Made by a program: the position numbers and the translations under genes
Origin: an uncultured Prevotellaceae bacterium
GTDB lineage: Bacteria > Bacteroidota > Bacteroidia > Bacteroidales > Muribaculaceae
Direction: 5' to 3'
Length of the DNA stretch: 64,000 bases
Assembly: GCA_947306175.1 (NCBI GenBank)
Contig: CAMZFV010000005.1
Span: 1-64,000 of the forward strand
Shown: positions 15,066 through 23,554 of the stretch, one piece after another
Position numbering within the stretch: position 1 is the first letter of the stretch
Layout: each line of letters opens with the position of its first letter
The notes under the pieces: model-generated
Databases searched by the model: none
The model's input: the letters and a program-made list of their open reading frames with translations, nothing else
What the model was told of the DNA's origin: nothing

Positions 15066-16022
15066 ATGGTTCGGGTAGGTATTACCGGTTGTGATAACCT
15101 GCGTGCAGCCGAACTGGTGCGCATCCTCATCAACCATCCTGACGTGGAGTTGGTGTGGGTGAGAGGCACCGGGCATGCAGGCTTGCGTCTTGACCATGTC
15201 GTTCCAGGTATTATTGGCGAGAGTGAATTGACGTTAAACCCACAGGGTGAGCCTGAAGAGGTGGATGTGGTTTTCACGTGTGGCCCGCGTGAGCAGTTAG
15301 CCGCAACGCTAAATCGGTTGGCTCTTCCTGATGAGACACGCGTTATAGACCTGAGTGGCTGCCACAATCTGGATTACATTGAGAATCAAGAATGGCATTA
15401 CGGACTCTCCGAGATGCAGCGTCGTGTCCTGGTTCATGAGGCGCGACGCGCTACAGTGCCAGGCAATGCCGCCACCATATCGCTGATAGCATTGATGCCG
15501 CTGGTCCGCAACCTGAAGTTGGACAAACCATTGGAAGTGCGGGTCAGCATGGGCGAGTTGGCATTCCCCGACAGGGGCAAGACCATCGACGGTTTTAGTC
15601 TGAAAGACTGGACTGATGAGCAGGAGCAGGAGTTGGAAATGGTTTTGAGGCACTGCCAGTCGAGTTTTGACCAGCCTATTTCATTAAAGATCAAGCATTT
15701 TGCCGACCGCCGTACCACTACAGTGGAGGTGCAGCTCAAGTGTGACCTTGATGAACAACAGCTCAGACAGCTCTACGACCAGTATTACGACGACCATAAC
15801 TTCGTGTTCATGGTTGACCGGCCAATCAACACCGCCGATGTCGAGAACACCAACAAGTGTCTGATACATTTGGACAAAGATGAGCCGGCGGGTGTGCTCA
15901 CCATTCATGCAGCGATGGATCTCTTGCTCAAGGGATGTGCAGGCAATGCCGTGCATGTGATGAACCTGATGTTCGGTTTGCACGAGCGTGTGGGGCTTGC
16001 CCTGAAGGGTACGGGATGTTGA
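15066..16022 (+). CDS. ArgC-like protein lacking the catalytic cysteine
   Basis: The overall plan is that of N-acetyl-gamma-glutamyl-phosphate reductase: a Rossmann-type N-terminus (VRVGITG, AAELVRIL), VIDLSG (93-98), YGLSEMQR (112-119; the family has YGLPE) and the C-terminal GNAVHVMNLMFGL (the family has G-x-AxQ-NMNLMFG). The catalytic NPGC(F/Y)xT motif instead reads VPGNAAT (131-137), with Asn134 in place of cysteine. The dinucleotide loop GxxGYTG is replaced by GCDNLRA. The active-site H-x-H-T-P-E segment is not recognisable. The length, 318 residues, is close to the Bacteroidales ArgC norm. It sits 18 bases after argR and is probably cotranscribed. It is likely an intact but non-catalytic paralog. 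Confidence 0.75.
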   Translation: MVRVGITGCDNLRAAELVRILINHPDVELVWVRGTGHAGLRLDHVVPGIIGESELTLNPQGEPEEVDVVFTCGPREQLAATLNRLALPDETRVIDLSGCHNLDYIENQEWHYGLSEMQRRVLVHEARRATVPGNAATISLIALMPLVRNLKLDKPLEVRVSMGELAFPDRGKTIDGFSLKDWTDEQEQELEMVLRHCQSSFDQPISLKIKHFADRRTTTVEVQLKCDLDEQQLRQLYDQYYDDHNFVFMVDRPINTADVENTNKCLIHLDKDEPAGVLTIHAAMDLLLKGCAGNAVHVMNLMFGLHERVGLALKGTGC

Positions 16023-16075
16023 AATGATCATAACTGTTATTAATTATAACCACCAACATAAACACTAATTAAGTC

Positions 16076-16462
16076 ATGTCAGTTAATAAAGTCATTCTTT
16101 TGGGCCGTGTGGGCCGAGACCCGGATGTGCGTTATGTAGCACAAAATCAGCCCGTAGCATCGTTTACCTTGGCCACGACGGATCGTGCATACACCAATGC
16201 GAACGGAGTGCAGGTGCCTGAGCGCACCGAGTGGCACAACATCGTGATGTGGGGTAAAAACGCTGAGGTTGCCGAGCGCTACATCCGCAAGGGCACTCAG
16301 ATATATCTGGAAGGCCGTTTGCGCACCCGTGCGTGGGAAGACCGTAATCAGGTGAAGCGTTATACTACCGAGATCTATGTGGACAGTTTTGAGTTGCTGG
16401 CACGTCCTGCCACCACTGCGGCTTCACAAGATCAACCGGCAGCCCCAAATCCTAATGCGTGA
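16076..16462 (+). CDS. ssb: single-stranded DNA-binding protein
   Basis: An OB-fold protein that coats single-stranded DNA in replication and repair. The SSB signature is complete: NKVILLGRVGRDPDVR at the N-terminus, ASFTLATT, ERTEWHNIVMWGKNAEVAERYIRKGTQIYLEGRLRTR written here as separate blocks (EWHNIV, YIRKG, YLEGRLRTR) and the closing IYVDSFELL. At 128 residues it is short. The usual acidic C-terminal tip (DDxPF), which recruits partner proteins, is missing; the protein ends QPAAPNPNA. It may be an accessory paralog. It follows the ArgC-like gene by about 50 bases. Confidence 0.88.
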   Translation: MSVNKVILLGRVGRDPDVRYVAQNQPVASFTLATTDRAYTNANGVQVPERTEWHNIVMWGKNAEVAERYIRKGTQIYLEGRLRTRAWEDRNQVKRYTTEIYVDSFELLARPATTAASQDQPAAPNPNA

Positions 16463-16534
16463 AATCAGTAGCCTGCCTCACCGGGCAACGGTAATACGCC
16501 CCCGCGGCTGACTGTCGCCTCATGAGATAATAAC

Positions 16535-16580
16535 AATCACGGGACTCTTGTCATTGGCAAGGGTCCCGTGATTGTTTGGT
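16535..16580. terminator. terminator between ssb and the manC-like gene
   Basis: AATCACGGGAC (16535-16545) pairs with GTCCCGTGATT (16563-16573), extended by CTTG/CAAG inside. T-rich sequence follows; it probably serves both convergent genes. Confidence 0.85.
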
Positions 16581-16595
16581 TTTTAGTGTATAGGG

Positions 16596-17675
16596 TTAGA
16601 GGAATTTGTCGCCAAACTTGGCTTTCACGTCGTTGACATATTGCTTGATCTTCTGTTCCTCGTCGAGGGGGACAATAAGGAGCGCGTCGTCAACATCGGC
16701 GACGATATAGCCCTCCAGCCCTGAAGCCACCACCAGTTTGTCGCCCTTGACGGCAACGATGTTGTTGTGGCTGTTGAACATCAGCGCTTTACACTTTTGG
16801 GTGACATTGCCGTCCTTGTTCTTGGGAGAGAACTCATACAATGAGCGCCACGTGCCCAGGTCATTCCATCCGAAATCGACGGTCTCGACATACACGTTGG
16901 GGGCCTTCTCCATAACAGCGAAGTCGACGCTGATGCTCGGGCAGGCCTCGAAGTGGGTGTTGATGTAATCCATTTCGCGCTCGGTGCCGAAGAACCGCTG
17001 GCCGTTTTCAAAGATGGCGTTGATCTCGGGGGCACAGAGTTTAAGCGCTTGGATGATGCAGTCGGCGCTCCAGAAGAACATGCCTGAGTTCCAGAAGAAT
17101 TCTCCCGACCTCAGGAATACGCGTGCCAGGTCTTCATCAGGCTTTTCGGTGAAGGTTTTTACCGACGAGAAGTTGCCCTCGACATGTTCGCCCACTTGGA
17201 TGTATCCGTATCCTGTCTCTGGACGGCTGGGCTTGATGCCCATCGTGACAAGTGCATCGCGTGTCTCGATAAACTCAAAGGCCTTTACCACGCTCGACCT
17301 GAACTTCTCGACGTCTAGGATCATATGGTCACTGGGGGCTACCATCATTTTGGCATCAGGGTTGATGGCCTTGATGTGATGGGCGGCCCATGCAATGCAG
17401 GGGGCAGTGTTGCGGCGGGCGGGTTCAAGCAGGATTTGGCTGCTGCTGATTTCGGGCAGTTGTTCCTTGATGAGCGGTTCATAGCTCTCGTTGGTCAGCA
17501 GGATGATGTTCTCAACAGGTACAATGCCGTTCAAGCGGTCAAAAGTCATCTGCAGCAGGCTCCGTCCGGTGCCAAAGAAATCAATGAATTGTTTTGGACA
17601 TGCGGCTTTGCTGAAGGGCCAGAAACGACTGCCCACACCTCCGCACATGATGACGCAATATCGGTTGTTATTCAT
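16596..17675 (-). CDS. mannose-1-phosphate guanylyltransferase
   Basis: Makes GDP-mannose from GTP and mannose-1-phosphate, feeding surface glycan and O-glycan synthesis. The nucleotidyltransferase signature is at the N-terminus: MCGGVGSRFWPFSK with the downstream PKQF (9-30). MMVAPSDHMI (about 115-124), ETGYGYIQVG and FTEKPD are the further family motifs, and VDFGWNDLGTW lies in the substrate loop. The 359-residue length matches the single-domain enzyme without the isomerase domain found in bifunctional ManC. Single gene with a TACCTTTG promoter on the minus strand. Confidence 0.92.
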   Translation of the reverse strand: MNNNRYCVIMCGGVGSRFWPFSKAACPKQFIDFFGTGRSLLQMTFDRLNGIVPVENIILLTNESYEPLIKEQLPEISSSQILLEPARRNTAPCIAWAAHHIKAINPDAKMMVAPSDHMILDVEKFRSSVVKAFEFIETRDALVTMGIKPSRPETGYGYIQVGEHVEGNFSSVKTFTEKPDEDLARVFLRSGEFFWNSGMFFWSADCIIQALKLCAPEINAIFENGQRFFGTEREMDYINTHFEACPSISVDFAVMEKAPNVYVETVDFGWNDLGTWRSLYEFSPKNKDGNVTQKCKALMFNSHNNIVAVKGDKLVVASGLEGYIVADVDDALLIVPLDEEQKIKQYVNDVKAKFGDKFL

Positions 17676-17712
17676 GTTGTAAATCTAAATCGTTATTCAT
17701 GTAATTGTTTTG

Positions 17713-17730
17713 CGTTGCACCGCAAAGGTA
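17713..17730 (-). promoter_or_regulatory. -7 box and overlapping palindrome upstream of the guanylyltransferase
   Basis: The minus strand reads TACCTTTG at 17723-17730. TTTGCG and CGCAAA around it form an inverted repeat, the same arrangement as at 6587-6613. Confidence 0.55.
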
Positions 17731-17841
17731 CAAATAAAAATCAGATTTCTGCGTTTAATTGACACAATATATAAATAAAGCACGCGCGATATCATTATTT
17801 ATCGCGCGTGTAAAAGTTTGACTGACCGATGATGGCCATTG

Positions 17842-18303
17842 CTAATCAAAGTAAATGGGAAGCGTGCGGCTGATGCTCTGTTCCAGTGAGATGAGCGTCT
17901 CGGTGGCGGCAACACCGTCGATGTGCTGGATGCGGTCGTTGACCAGCGACATCAGGTGCTCATTGTCACGGGCATAGACCTTGATCATCATCGTGTAGTG
18001 TCCGGTGGTGAAGTGACATTCCACCACCTCTTTTATTTTGAGCAACTCGGGCACGACGGTGCGGTACATGGAGCCGCGTTCAAGCGTCAGTCCAATGAAT
18101 GTGCAAGTGGAGTACCCCAGCAGTTTGGGGTTGACTTTATACCCCGAGCCGGTAATCACGCCGTCGTCAATCAGGCGCTGGATGCGCTGGTGGACAGCAG
18201 CACGCGACACGCCACACACCTGAGCGACATCCTTGCTGGGGATGCGGGCGTTATTCATTATAATCTCAAGAATTTTCTTGTCTAAGGTGTCAATTTTTTC
18301 CAT
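17842..18303 (-). CDS. Lrp/AsnC family transcriptional regulator
   Basis: A leucine-responsive-type regulator. The N-terminal helix-turn-helix (about 5-55) shows LDKKILEII and SRAAVHQRIQRLIDDGVI. The C-terminal RAM ligand-binding/oligomerisation domain (about 65-150) contains ECHFTTGHYTMMIKVYARD, in which the G-x-Y-D/T-M pattern is typical. The length is 153 residues. The start ATG at 18303 is preferred because the TACATTTG box at 18331 lies inside the longer frame. It is next to lysA on the same strand, so amino-acid (perhaps lysine) control is a reasonable guess, not shown. Confidence 0.88.
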   Translation of the reverse strand: MEKIDTLDKKILEIIMNNARIPSKDVAQVCGVSRAAVHQRIQRLIDDGVITGSGYKVNPKLLGYSTCTFIGLTLERGSMYRTVVPELLKIKEVVECHFTTGHYTMMIKVYARDNEHLMSLVNDRIQHIDGVAATETLISLEQSISRTLPIYFD

Positions 18304-18330
18304 GAGAAGATACTGTTTTGTAACTAATTG

Positions 18331-18338
18331 CAAATGTA
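18331..18338 (-). promoter_or_regulatory. -7 box TACATTTG of the Lrp-type gene
   Basis: A TAnnTTTG match on the minus strand about 28 bases upstream of the chosen start. Confidence 0.5.
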
Positions 18339-18474
18339 AGGCTTTTTTTTGAAGTGGCTATAGATTTCGGTGATTAATTTTTTTGATATTTTTAATCGAA
18401 ATCCGTTAAATCACTGATAAATAGTTAAATAAAGTACTTCTCTGCAAGAAAAACTTGATCCTGGGTGTGCCGTT

Positions 18475-19707
18475 TTATTTGCTGGAGAAAAAGACGCTGC
18501 CAGGCAAGCGGCGCATGTTGTAACGGGACGACATCGATTCTCCATAGGCTCCGGCCGAACGGATGGCGATGAGGTCACCACGGCGGGTGAGCGGCAAGTG
18601 GCAATCGATGGCAAACACATCGCTGGACTCACACACGGGCCCCACGACATCATAGGTCTCGACACCAGGCTGCCTGTCGTCGCCAGCTGTGAGGTTTACT
18701 ATCTTATGGTGAGCACTATAGAGGGCTGGCCTGATCAGGTCGGTCATGCCTGCGTCGAGGATGACAAACTTCTTGTTACGGGTCTCCTTGACGAACACAA
18801 CCCGACTGATGAGCGAGCCACAACCGCCAACTACCGCGCGTCCCAACTCGAAGTGCAATTGCTGGCCTGGCCTGAGTCGAAGGCAGTTCTTGAAGGTGTC
18901 AAAATAGCCTTTGAAATCGGGCATGGGATGCTCTTCGGGGTGCTCATAGTCGATGCCCAAGCCTCCACCCACGTTGATCATTTCAAAGTGGATGTTCTTC
19001 TTCTCAAAGTGGTCAAGCAAGCCGTTGATGGTGTCGCATAGCATGACGTAAGGCTGCAATAATGTGATCTGTGAGCCGATGTGGAAGTGCAGGCTGCGCA
19101 GGTGCAGGTGGGGTAGGGTTGCCACATGGTCAATCACCTGGTCGAGCACCTCAATGTTGATGCCGAACTTATTGTCGGCGGTGCCGGTCGTGATATATTT
19201 GTGGGTATGGGCATCGATGTCGGGGTTGACCCTGATGGCGATGTTGGCGATGGTGTCCATCTCATGGGCAATCTCGTTGATGACATCCAGTTCGGGCACC
19301 GATTCTACATTAAAGCAGCCGATACCGTGAGACAGTCCGGTGCGTATTTCCCAGTCGGTTTTTCCTACGCCCGAGAAGGTCATGCGCCGAGCATCAAAAC
19401 CCGCTTGAATCGCGGCTTCGATTTCGCCACCGCTTACAAGGTCAGCGCCAAAGTTGTACTTGGATATCTCTTTGAGGATGAGTGGATTGCCGTTGGCTTT
19501 GACTGCATAATGGACAATAAAGGGATGGCCCTCGATTTGGCAGTTGATCTCCTCAAGGGTGCTCCGCAAAACATCCATGTCATAATAGTAAAATGGCGTG
19601 TCAGTCTGCTTGACGATATCCATTGCAAACCCGTATTTTGATCCTTCGTTACCCATATTTGCTTGTAGTTGAAATTTTGGTTGTTTTGAAGATGGCGCTT
19701 TGGTCAT
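18475..19707 (-). CDS. lysA: diaminopimelate decarboxylase
   Basis: A PLP enzyme that decarboxylates meso-diaminopimelate to L-lysine, the last lysine step, in competition with its use in peptidoglycan (murE lies 4 kb away). It shows the cofactor lysine in VHYAVKANGNP (K70), TFSGVGKTDWEI, the RVNPDIDAHTH segment, LHFHIGSQI, INVGGGLGIDYE and near the end VGPVCESSD and GAYGESMSSRYN. It has 410 residues from ATG 19707; the usual family start corresponds better to the ATG at 19656 (393 residues), and a TACTTTTG box at 19739 is compatible with both. It is divergent from the dcw cluster. Confidence 0.92.
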   Translation of the reverse strand: MTKAPSSKQPKFQLQANMGNEGSKYGFAMDIVKQTDTPFYYYDMDVLRSTLEEINCQIEGHPFIVHYAVKANGNPLILKEISKYNFGADLVSGGEIEAAIQAGFDARRMTFSGVGKTDWEIRTGLSHGIGCFNVESVPELDVINEIAHEMDTIANIAIRVNPDIDAHTHKYITTGTADNKFGINIEVLDQVIDHVATLPHLHLRSLHFHIGSQITLLQPYVMLCDTINGLLDHFEKKNIHFEMINVGGGLGIDYEHPEEHPMPDFKGYFDTFKNCLRLRPGQQLHFELGRAVVGGCGSLISRVVFVKETRNKKFVILDAGMTDLIRPALYSAHHKIVNLTAGDDRQPGVETYDVVGPVCESSDVFAIDCHLPLTRRGDLIAIRSAGAYGESMSSRYNMRRLPGSVFFSSK

Positions 19708-19738
19708 TTTATCCCATGTAAGCCACAGTTTCGAGGGG

Positions 19739-19746
19739 CAAAAGTA
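19739..19746 (-). promoter_or_regulatory. -7 box TACTTTTG of lysA
   Basis: A minus-strand consensus box, placing the transcription start about 25 bases before ATG 19707. Confidence 0.6.
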
Positions 19747-20016
19747 TGAAAAAATATTTTGAAAAAATCTTTATAATCCATAAATTCTGCTAAAATGACA
19801 ATTTTTCCCCTTTCCAGGTGACTTTTTTGGTAGTATGAGAGCATCATTTTTATTGTTGTGCAAGTTAAATAGCAATATTTTTTACACTTGTAAATTCTTT
19901 CATAAAACGTTGAAAAATAGCATGATTATAGTTATTGACAGGGGTTGTTAATAAAAAATAACTTTTTGATTGTAAATTAAATGGTTTAGAATTGCAAATT
20001 ATCGAAAAAATTGTAG

Positions 20017-20024
20017 TACTTTTG
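20017..20024 (+). promoter_or_regulatory. -7 box TACTTTTG of the dcw cluster
   Basis: A consensus -7 box in the 359-base AT-rich gap between lysA and rsmH; a TTG at 19992-19994 is 22 bases upstream. The leader holds CCCC(A7GA)GGGG at about 20029-20045. I see no mraZ gene and no TGGG(A/N) MraZ-box array in the gap. Confidence 0.65.
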
Positions 20025-20066
20025 AAGTCCCCAAAAAAAGAGGGGTAGGCGATAGGCCTAATAGCA

Positions 20067-21002
20067 ATGGTTTTTTCAATGGAACAGTCTGTGTATCATA
20101 TACCTGCGTTGCTCGAGCAGAGCATTGCCGGGCTTGCTATCAAGTCCGATGGTGTCTATGTTGACGCCACCTTTGGTGGCGGTGGCCACAGTCGTGCCAT
20201 TCTGGAGAACCTGGGACCCAAAGGCAGGCTCGTGGGAATGGATCAGGATATGGATGCATGGCAGAACCGTTTGGCGGACGACAGGTTTACATTTGCACAC
20301 GGCAATTTCTCCTATCTGAAGAATTTCCTGCGCTATTATGGCATTAACGGCGTTGACGGCATCCTGGCCGACCTGGGTGTCTCGTTCCACCACTTTGATG
20401 ACGTGGAGCGTGGTTTCACTTTCCGCGCCGATGCGCCGCTGGACATGCGCATGAACCGCGATGCCGCCTTCACCGCCCGTGAACTCATCAACTCCTACAG
20501 CGAGGAGCGCCTTGCCGATGTCCTATACCTGTATGGCGAGTTGCGGCAGTCACGTCGCCTGGCTTCAGCCATCATCAAGGCTGCCCCCGCGACGACAGGT
20601 GAATTGGTCGAGGCTGTTCGTCCGTTGTTGAAACCTGCTCAGGAGAAGAAAGAGTTGTCGATGGTGTTCCAGGCTCTGCGCATCGAGGTCAATGGCGAAC
20701 TCAATGCCCTGCGTAAACTTCTCGCGCAATCACTCGAGGTGCTCAACCCCGGCGGCAGGCTGGCCATCATCACCTACCATTCACTGGAAGACCGCATGGT
20801 CAAGAACTTCATGCGCACGGGCAATGTGGAGGGCAAGCAGGAGAAGGACTTCTTTGGTCGCCTGAACACACCGTGGCACCTTGTCAACAACAAGGTCATC
20901 GTTCCCAGCGATGAGGAAATCGCCCGCAATCCGCGCTCACGCAGTGCCAAGTTGCGCGTCGCCGAGCTGACCCCTAATGACGGCAATGGCCGAAATGATT
21001 GA
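20067..21002 (+). CDS. rsmH: 16S rRNA (cytosine-1402 N4)-methyltransferase
   Basis: Methylates C1402 of 16S rRNA using S-adenosylmethionine and is usually the first or second gene of the dcw cluster. Visible are HIPALLEQ, the SAM-binding VDATFGGGGHSRAIL (about 31-45), DQDMDA, the motif GILADLGVSFHHFDD and RADAPLDMRMN, and near the C-terminus ITYHSLEDRMVKNF. The length is 311 residues. ATG 20067 is used; an internal ATG four codons on is an alternative. It opens the cluster directly, with no mraZ before it. Confidence 0.95.
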   Translation: MVFSMEQSVYHIPALLEQSIAGLAIKSDGVYVDATFGGGGHSRAILENLGPKGRLVGMDQDMDAWQNRLADDRFTFAHGNFSYLKNFLRYYGINGVDGILADLGVSFHHFDDVERGFTFRADAPLDMRMNRDAAFTARELINSYSEERLADVLYLYGELRQSRRLASAIIKAAPATTGELVEAVRPLLKPAQEKKELSMVFQALRIEVNGELNALRKLLAQSLEVLNPGGRLAIITYHSLEDRMVKNFMRTGNVEGKQEKDFFGRLNTPWHLVNNKVIVPSDEEIARNPRSRSAKLRVAELTPNDGNGRND

Positions 21003-21037
21003 TAGATTAAGAACCCACACAGCATCTATAACGAGAG

Positions 21038-21385
21038 ATGAAAAATAAGAAAAATGCAGCGTTGAACGGAAAACTTAACGGCAAGGACTTCGTCCAGGGG
21101 CGTTTCTTTTCGCTTGATTTCTTCAAGCGAAATGCCGTGTATATTATAGCGTTGGTGGTGATGGCCCTGGCCTATATCGCCAATAAGTTTGTGTGCCAGA
21201 GCAGCATGCAGGAGGTGATGACGCTCAAGACCGAACTGGCCAATGCCCAGACCGACCTGGTCAATTCGAGTTCACGATATAACTCGATGATCCTCGAGAG
21301 CGAGATGACCAAACTCATGCGTGAGAAACACATCGACTTGGCTGCCCCTCAAGAGCCGCCCTATGTGTTGAGAACCAAGAAATGA
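21038..21385 (+). CDS. ftsL: FtsL-like cell division protein
   Basis: A small bitopic membrane protein (115 residues). A basic cytoplasmic N-terminus is followed by one transmembrane helix (about 32-48, VYIIALVVMALAYIANKF). A periplasmic heptad-like coiled coil (about 55-100, with MQEVMTLKTELANAQTDLVN) follows. Sequence conservation in FtsL is low, so the call rests on this topology and on the position between rsmH and ftsI. It would bridge to FtsB/FtsQ and activate septal peptidoglycan synthesis. Confidence 0.8.
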   Translation: MKNKKNAALNGKLNGKDFVQGRFFSLDFFKRNAVYIIALVVMALAYIANKFVCQSSMQEVMTLKTELANAQTDLVNSSSRYNSMILESEMTKLMREKHIDLAAPQEPPYVLRTKK

Positions 21386-21413
21386 TTGACCCCATTCATA
21401 GAACAACGCAACG

Positions 21414-23540
21414 ATGAGACAGAACAATAAACGACATATCCTTGTCAGGTACGGAATCGTAGTGGGCTTCATGCTGCTTTTCTCGACGATTATCGTGTGG
21501 GACCTCTTCAAGACGACCATCGTCCAGTCCAAGAGCTGGAACGAGAAGGCCGATTCGGTGCTGATGATCACGACACCCATCGAGCCTGAGCGCGGCAAGC
21601 TGCTTGCCGACAATGGGTCGGTGCTCGCCGCCAACCTGTTATTCTACGTGCCCCGCATCGACTGGTTCACCGACGGCATCAAGGAAGATACGCTGATGAA
21701 GGACATCGGCCCCTTGTGCGACAGTCTCGCCGCCTTTGACAACTCGCTGACCGCCGAGCAGTGGAAACAGAAGATCCTGCAAGACCGCAAGGACATTCTC
21801 AACACTGCCAAGAAGGTCAATCCCGATGGCACTAAGGGCCGCAAGAACCGCGCTTACAAGCTGTTCCCCTATATGCTCACCCACGGTGAGTATGAGCGGG
21901 TGCGCCACTTCCCCTTCCTGTGCCGTGCCAAGAACAAGAACGGCTTCTACTACGAGAAGCACAACCGTCGCATGAAACCGTATGGTGGCATGGCTGCACG
22001 CAGTATCGGCAACGTGGGCCAGAGCGAGGAGTCCAGCAGCATCCACGGCCACTCCGGACTGGAGATGGCGCTCGACTCGTTGCTCTACGGTACCCCAGGC
22101 AAGTCCAGGAATATCCAGTTGACCAACAGCATCGTCAGGGCCGAGAGTGAACCGGCCATCAAGGGCTATGACATCACCACGACCATCAACGTCCATCTGC
22201 AGGATATCGTTGAGAACGAACTCAACAACATGTGCCTGGAGACGGGAGCAGTGTGGGGCACCTGCGTGCTCATGGAGGTGGCCACTGGCGAAATCAAGGC
22301 CATCAGCAATCTGGAGCGTGACCCGGCGACTGGAGAGTATATCGAGGGCGTCAATCATGCGGTTTTGGGCTATGAGCCAGGTTCGGTAGTGAAGACCATC
22401 TCGATGATGGTTGCCCTGGAGGACGGCATTGTTACCGACATCAACCAGCCCATCCCGACAGGTTCGGACTGGATGTATGCCGGACGCAACATCAGTGACA
22501 GGCCTCACGGTGCCGCTACGCGCACGCCCCGTGAGATCATCGAGACCTCGTCCAACATTGGCATGGCCAAACTCATCGTCAAGGATTACGGGCAGAATCC
22601 CGGCGGTTTCCGCAAGCGCCTCGAGGATATGGGTTTCTTTGAGCCGTTCAATACGGGTATCGGTGGTGAGATGACCCCCAATTTCCCCGTTCTGGGCAAC
22701 AAGAACTGGGACAAACTGTCGCTTACGCGTCAGGCCTATGGTTACGCCACGACCATCCCGCCCTTGTACACTCTGGCTATGTACAATGCCATCGCCAATG
22801 ATGGCAAGTTTGTCAGGCCGCACCTCGTCAAGAAATTGTCGCGTGAGGGTGAGCCCGACTCCATCATTCCCGTGACCTACATCCGCAAGCAGGTATGTTC
22901 ACCCGAAAATGCGGGCAAACTACGGCAGATGCTGCACGATGTGGTGTGGGGCGACCACGGTACCGCCCGTCACTGGGTGAAGGACGACAATGTGGAGATT
23001 GCCGGTAAGACCGGTACCGCGTTCACCAACGCCAGCGGCCAGTACGGCGCTCAGAAACGTTTGGCCTTCTGCGGCTTCTTCCCCTATGACAAGCCCAAAT
23101 ACTCGTGCATCGTGCTCATGCTTGGCGCTGACCGAGGTGCTGGAGCCAGCAGCGGCATGGTGTTGAAGAACATCGCCGTCAAGATGTATGCGCGTGGATT
23201 GCTAGGCAAGGCGCCCAGTTATGCCACCGTTTCGGATAAGGACAAGAAGGACATCAAGAATTATCCCACCTTGTATGCCTCGATGGACGATTATTCCTAC
23301 AACAACATCAAGAATAGCCTCAACATCAAGAACTCCCACCGCTATGCCCGACCCAAGGTGGTCGAGAAGGGTGTGCCCAACGTGGTGGGGCTGAATATCC
23401 GCGAGGCCATCAAGGTGCTCGAGAATGCCGGGTTGGTCGTGAACTTCTCCGGTTCGGGCATGGTTACCGGGCAGAGTCTGTCGGCAGGCTCGCAGTATGC
23501 GCGCGGCCAACGCATTAACCTGAGATTAAGAAATTCCTAA
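21414..23540 (+). CDS. ftsI: septal peptidoglycan transpeptidase (class B PBP) with PASTA domain
   Basis: Crosslinks septal peptidoglycan. One N-terminal membrane helix (about 13-30) is followed by the dimerisation domain (IEPERGKLLADNGSVLA, 56-73) and the transpeptidase domain with its three motifs: SVVK (S324-K327), SSN (379-381) and KTGT (532-535). A single PASTA domain closes the protein (about 643-707, VPNVVGLNIREAIKVLENAG). The length is 708 residues. A C-terminal PASTA on FtsI is normal in Bacteroidetes. It is followed by murE after 14 bases. Confidence 0.95.
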   Translation: MRQNNKRHILVRYGIVVGFMLLFSTIIVWDLFKTTIVQSKSWNEKADSVLMITTPIEPERGKLLADNGSVLAANLLFYVPRIDWFTDGIKEDTLMKDIGPLCDSLAAFDNSLTAEQWKQKILQDRKDILNTAKKVNPDGTKGRKNRAYKLFPYMLTHGEYERVRHFPFLCRAKNKNGFYYEKHNRRMKPYGGMAARSIGNVGQSEESSSIHGHSGLEMALDSLLYGTPGKSRNIQLTNSIVRAESEPAIKGYDITTTINVHLQDIVENELNNMCLETGAVWGTCVLMEVATGEIKAISNLERDPATGEYIEGVNHAVLGYEPGSVVKTISMMVALEDGIVTDINQPIPTGSDWMYAGRNISDRPHGAATRTPREIIETSSNIGMAKLIVKDYGQNPGGFRKRLEDMGFFEPFNTGIGGEMTPNFPVLGNKNWDKLSLTRQAYGYATTIPPLYTLAMYNAIANDGKFVRPHLVKKLSREGEPDSIIPVTYIRKQVCSPENAGKLRQMLHDVVWGDHGTARHWVKDDNVEIAGKTGTAFTNASGQYGAQKRLAFCGFFPYDKPKYSCIVLMLGADRGAGASSGMVLKNIAVKMYARGLLGKAPSYATVSDKDKKDIKNYPTLYASMDDYSYNNIKNSLNIKNSHRYARPKVVEKGVPNVVGLNIREAIKVLENAGLVVNFSGSGMVTGQSLSAGSQYARGQRINLRLRNS

Positions 23541-23554
23541 ATCATCAATCAATC

